A stretch of DNA of 64,000 nucleotides from Pomacea canaliculata (lineage: Eukaryota; Mollusca; Gastropoda; Architaenioglossa; Ampullariidae), in contig NC_037596.1 of the NCBI RefSeq assembly GCF_003073045.1, positions 15,942,547 to 16,006,546 on the forward strand. Direction: 5' to 3'. Below, one piece after another: positions 60,060 through 64,000 of the stretch (within the stretch, counting starts at the first letter, position 1; each line of letters opens with the position of its first letter). The notes below the pieces were generated by a model. That model did no database searches and was not told the origin of the DNA. It worked only from the letters and a program-made list of their open reading frames with translations. Position numbers and translations under genes: made by a program.

Positions 60060-63000
60060 CAGATTCTATTGCACACTAAGACTGAGCAGAGGTTGCATCA
60101 AGCAAAGAACATCTGCAACATTGGACTTGCCAGGTACAACACATGAAGGCTTATGCCATAATAGTCGCTTTTCTGTCCACACACACACAACACCGAGAAT
60201 TATTATTTGCCATAGCAATATCCAGATAAATGCAAAATTCAGTAAATGACAATTACTTTTCAACAGCAGATTATATAATATAATGTGCATCATCACCTGT
60301 ATATTTACCTTCGATTATAGATAAAAATAAAGCATAGCTAACACCGCAAGTTATTCATCTGAGTGCTTCCTTCCTGTAAAATCTCTCTCAAATATTATAT
60401 AGTTTTCCCCCAGAGCTGTAACATCGTTGAGGAATCAAATTCAGAATGAGCTAAAACTAATGCAACAAAACAAACCGATATAATGATAAAAATAACTTTT
60501 TTTAACCAAGCCACCTCATAAGTATATTCAAAAAGTATCCGTAAAAAATGTACAACAAATTCTATTATAATTTTTACAATACATAACACTTCTGCTCTTT
60601 AATTTTACATATGCAATGTGTCATACCCGAAAAAACCAACCATCACTTACCCACACTACATCGCAGCCTGGTATCATAAGTGTATTTTTTCCAAACTTCC
60701 AAATCTCGTCCAAAGATCAACACAGACACTACAAAATAAGAAATTAAAGACATACTTTTGCCCTTCTTTATTCCCAGAATTATGAAGCATACATAAATTC
60801 GACATCCTTCTACTCTTTGCTTTTTTCTGTTGATTTTCCTTCATGTCAAATGTTAAAAGTATATAGTAACATTATTTGGCCTATCGTAAAAGCATAAATG
60901 AATACATACATCCAAACAGAAATGTAGCTGAAACAATCATTGCTTTCCTTGAACACAGATTATAAATCTTATGGTAATTATCTCTACAGAAAAGGCAATA
61001 CTTATATGATAAAACTTAACGATATACATGCTGTCCAAACTGCATAAGACAAAAAGAATATTGTTGGCACGATATCAGTTGCAACCTTCATTTGTACTGC
61101 AGTCATAAGACATAACTTGAAAATATTAATGCATCCTGGATTAAAGAAGGAAATGTAAAACAGGTGCAACTTGTTACAATTGAGCAGGGACTGACTTTCA
61201 ACATCATTATCTTATACCTTTAGTTATTTATGTCGTAATCAGTGAATTAAAGCATAGATGTGTTAAGCCTGAAATATTTTAATTTTAGTGGAAAATAAAT
61301 GTACTATGCCTTTAAAATATTATTCTTCTTTTAATTGCGTTTTTACATCTTAGTGGTACTTCTCTAGTTTTATGTGTAAAACCTGTATGAGTATAAACTT
61401 CATAACAACACTTCTGTAAAGTGTAGCCATGCATATAACAACATTTACAACCGTTATTGTTTACGAGATAATTCACAGAGCTCACTATCTGATGCCACAA
61501 TTTAACAAGACTACTTCAATCATCCCGGAAAGGTTACATTCAACGTTCTGTATGATGCGTCACGTTTTTGTCCACCAGTCTTGCTAAAACATTGTTAAAA
61601 GAATCCATGTATAAAGTTTTTAAATACAAATGAAACAGAATATTTAATTAATATGAAACTTACCTATACTTGGGTCATGAATTGTTAAAGCACCGTATTG
61701 CTCTTTTTCTATAAAGATATGTAACATTTTATATTAATGCTCTTGTTATATCTTGTAATATGCATGCATATTATCAAATAATTATTTTTTGACAAAGATT
61801 ATAGGTTACACTTAGCTTAATTGACCAAACGCATAGTAACCATACTCTCATCTCATGACTTCTATTAGCCTTCTGTCCTAGGACAACGAAAATCAATCAT
61901 AAATATGCCTCATCGTGCTTGGCACTGCTGGTAGCCAGAAAATGGATAAGAACATGTAACAATTTACAATGATAATATAATTTCTTCAATGCACAGGTTT
62001 GATTAGAATTATCTACAGCAGACACAACAACACTATCGTACACACACAAGATCCAGTCAGTCAGTACTCTAGAAAACAGAGATTTACGATCATCGAAAAA
62101 TTTAATGCTGCTCTTTTTATAAGAAATAAAAAACTTGAGAAAGAGAGATCTGTCAATACCCCCCCCCTTTATTCCACCCTACTTCTTCAGCTTATATCTC
62201 TTTATTGCATTGGTGTCTACCTTAACGATGAAAGGAATGTATTCAATAATCTCAGGAAAGTTTTACACTTACCCATATGTTGACCGGGAACAAAATTATG
62301 TGAAATTATAGTTACACCTGTGCGCCGCACTATGGCGCACCGTGGCTACTAACCAAACTCGGGACTCCTGGCCGAACTTGACGTTCCGAGACGGGAGAGA
62401 CTGCATCGCCGTAAATCACTTAGAATATCAAGACACAATATGTTGATTAAAACTACTTAAAACAAGCTTATACAGAATCTTCCGGCTTATCACATTCTTT
62501 TGAGGCTCCCAGACAACCGGAACTTCCCAGAGCTAAGCGTTGGTGAGACAGACTGCAGTCCACCTACCACGTCCATGTAGATGTTATAATTCACTTACTC
62601 AATACTCGAATCAGACAGATGTGCAGTCAAGTTAAGTTGACTATGTGTTAACATGGGCCCACTTCCAAAAAGAGTTCTGATGCATGTCATGTTTCAGCCT
62701 ACTGTCTCATACAAAGAGTACGTCCATAATGGACTCAAACTAAACTGTATACCCAAACTATTAATGAATTAAAAACAGTATAATTATCAAACAGCCACTT
62801 TACAGTTTCACCAATTAATAAAAATTTCCTTTTAAATCTAACTATAAAATACTACATAAGGACTATCGGTATTCCTGAAAGAATATTATAAAAATAAGAA
62901 CTTCCACACAGTCACTAGTGACAAATGAAGGTCAATCATCCTACTACTAAGATACCGTCGGGCTGTACGACTGAAAATCAATGTCGAATTTTTCAAACCA

Positions 63001-63506
63001 TCAACATAATGTCTATACACCGCTACAAGTGGCAACCGAACGAATAGCGTGATTATTTGGACACAAGCATTTTAGGGCGATCATCAACTGAACACTCACT
63101 CAATTATCACAACTATTGCCAGTCTAAAAAATTCCATGTTTAACTTCAATTGGTGTTGAGTAAGGTGTTTAAGAAGACACATAAATATGTTGACAAAAAC
63201 AGGGTTATTATATTCATATATTCTCTTACTGAGGTCAGCGCCAGACAACATACAAATACAAGAAAGCACTAGATAAAACAAGCACAAATATTCAAAGACT
63301 TTGACATATTTTATTAACCATTAATAACAGCTGATGAAAATGAACAATAATACAATTAACAATATTTTGTAATCAGATACAAATTCACCACCACTTACAC
63401 CAAATTCAATGTATAAGGAACCTGCCAAGACATAATTCCTTTGCCGACGACACATAAAGGGAAAGTGACTGAGCCGCTTGCTGAAGAAGAAACGGTATGG
63501 TGTTGT
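60060..63506 (-). pseudogene. Gene B ectodomain exons, decayed
   Basis: 63399-63506 keeps FPLCVVGKGIMSWQVPYTL, the VVxxxGxxSWQVP signature, but in a frame displaced from the exon start unless an internal acceptor is used. 63100-63228 is open and ends at the same codon phase as gene A exon 3. 60651-60728 aligns base by base with gene A exon 28477-28560 (TGTCTGTGTTGATCTTTGGA versus TGCCCTGTGTTGGATCTTGA) but indels break its frame. The segment ending at 60172 starts KSDYYG like gene A's KSDYHR and soon hits a stop. The SPSQPQY exon was not found. Confidence 0.6.
60729..63099. other. Gene B intron region
   Basis: No confident exon. Splice-bounded short segments at about 61671-61714 and 62274-62318 have no recognisable family sequence. 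GC-richer patch at 62320-62590 of unknown nature. Confidence 0.3.
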
Positions 63507-64000
63507 CTGGAAGAACAACAAGATATTACAATTTAAAGTGCTCATTCAAGAGTCAGCGTAAACTCTTCTCTTACAAATCGGCTTATCAGGCCTATGTTAA
63601 ATCTCGAGATATAGAGAGTCTGACAGGACCCCAATCGCTTTACCTGAGACAAACTATGAGCACTTTTTCAGCACAGGAGGCAATTCCCGTCTGACATGAT
63701 GTTATGAATCCTCTCGTCACAATAAGAAGTTTTCACGTCCAAGAAGTTCTAGGGCGCTGAGGTTAAAAATACCTAGATTATAAGTTCAGACTTTGAACTG
63801 AGGGTCTTCTAGTGGAAGAAATCACTTTACAGGCGGCTGGTGATTCACCTCGGCAAGAGTATCCTTGCGGCATAGGTGCTCCATCCTTTTGGTGGCAAAC
63901 AGTTGGGCGTCGAAACAGGGTAAGATGAATAATGTTTGACTCAAAAGTGCCAGTGCCTGCCATAATCAGAGTAGGTTGATATAGAGTTTTCAGTCTGATC
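63507..64000. other. Window edge
   Basis: The first exon of gene B, with its signal peptide, would be expected here or beyond 64000 on the minus strand. Short open frames exist on both strands, but none resembles a signal peptide followed by the ectodomain start. Confidence 0.3.

Larger units (their letters stand above)
51040..63506 (-). pseudogene. SID-1/SIDT-family gene B, decayed paralogue of gene A
   Basis: Second SIDT-like copy with exon order and several exon lengths shared with gene A. Recognised exons 5'->3': 63506-63399, 63228-63100, 60728-60651, about 60172-60060, 59087-59053 (weak), 57532-57318, 56661-56591, 56238-56173, 56056-55896, 55687-55521, 55163-55028, 54352-54250, 53643-53552, 53269-53232, 52503-52398, 52091-51957, 51567-51455, 51102-51040 (stop TGA). 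Lesions: TGA in TM2 (56184-56186), TAA replacing Tyr of SxxYH (55555-55557), two +1 shifts in 55028-55163, a -1 shift in 51455-51567, and a frame-broken ectodomain exon (60651-60728). Splice sites are intact. Exon 1 is not seen and may lie beyond the window. Independent lesions favour a pseudogene; assembly indels are the alternative. Confidence 0.8.

Noticed and set aside
60440-60520. Hydrophobic KKVIFIIISVCFVALVL segment as TM1 of gene B
   Set aside because: It lies between two ectodomain exons, so it is out of order for TM1, and it has no good splice borders.
1-64000. CRISPR arrays, bacterial operons, tRNA or rRNA genes
   Set aside because: No regularly spaced repeats with unique spacers, no operon-like gene packing and no cloverleaf or rRNA signature were seen; the DNA is animal nuclear sequence.

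Overview
The window is eukaryotic, AT-rich, intron-rich animal DNA. It holds exons of a few hundred bases or less with canonical splice sites, long introns, many microsatellites, LINE and hAT transposons, and a 100-base assembly gap at 9290-9389. The gene content and the repeat families (an RTE-type LINE, an L1/Tx1-type LINE, ZBED-type hAT) suggest a marine or freshwater invertebrate, most likely a mollusc such as a gastropod. That is an inference; no species-level marker is visible.

Layout. At 3.6-4.95 kb (+) is a small spliced gene for a secreted/type-I membrane protein with an Ig-like ectodomain and one transmembrane helix, followed by a Ser/Thr/Pro-rich open stretch at 5.45-5.88 kb and a degenerate GT-rich minisatellite at 7.0-7.5 kb. 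From 32.66 kb down to about 12.4 kb (perhaps 10.5 kb) on the minus strand runs gene A, a SID-1/SIDT-family multi-pass protein (dsRNA/lipid-handling channel family, CREST fold). Its introns carry a nearly complete but broken L1/Tx1-like LINE (15.26-19.94 kb), an RTE-type LINE (26.73-28.46 kb), a LINE RNase H fragment (about 23.4-24.15 kb) and a hAT MITE (29.63-29.81 kb). At 39.4-43.8 kb (-) is a complete BTB-BACK-Kelch gene of five exons whose lengths sum to an exact reading frame of 652 residues. At 45.1-48.05 kb (+) is a second copy of the RTE-type LINE, split by a 1.3-kb hAT (ZBED-like) element with a perfect 8-bp target duplication. From about 63.5 kb down to 51.04 kb (-) is gene B, a second SIDT-family copy that keeps splice sites and exon lengths but has in-frame stops and frameshifts: a decayed paralogue.

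The main biological story is a tandem SIDT locus with a kelch-like gene between the copies. Copy A is open in every exon I can place from the signal peptide through the transmembrane core, but its 3' end is hard to find. Copy B has a recognisable 3' end and stop codon but carries inactivating lesions, one of them exactly at the conserved SxxYH motif. Both full-sized LINE insertions in gene A landed within 0-2 bases of a splice donor, so each target duplication begins at or beside the exon edge while the donor is preserved.

Limits: exon boundaries were read by eye from splice consensus, phase continuity and comparison of copies A and B. No alignment, transcript or database search was possible. 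Family names rest on recognised motifs.
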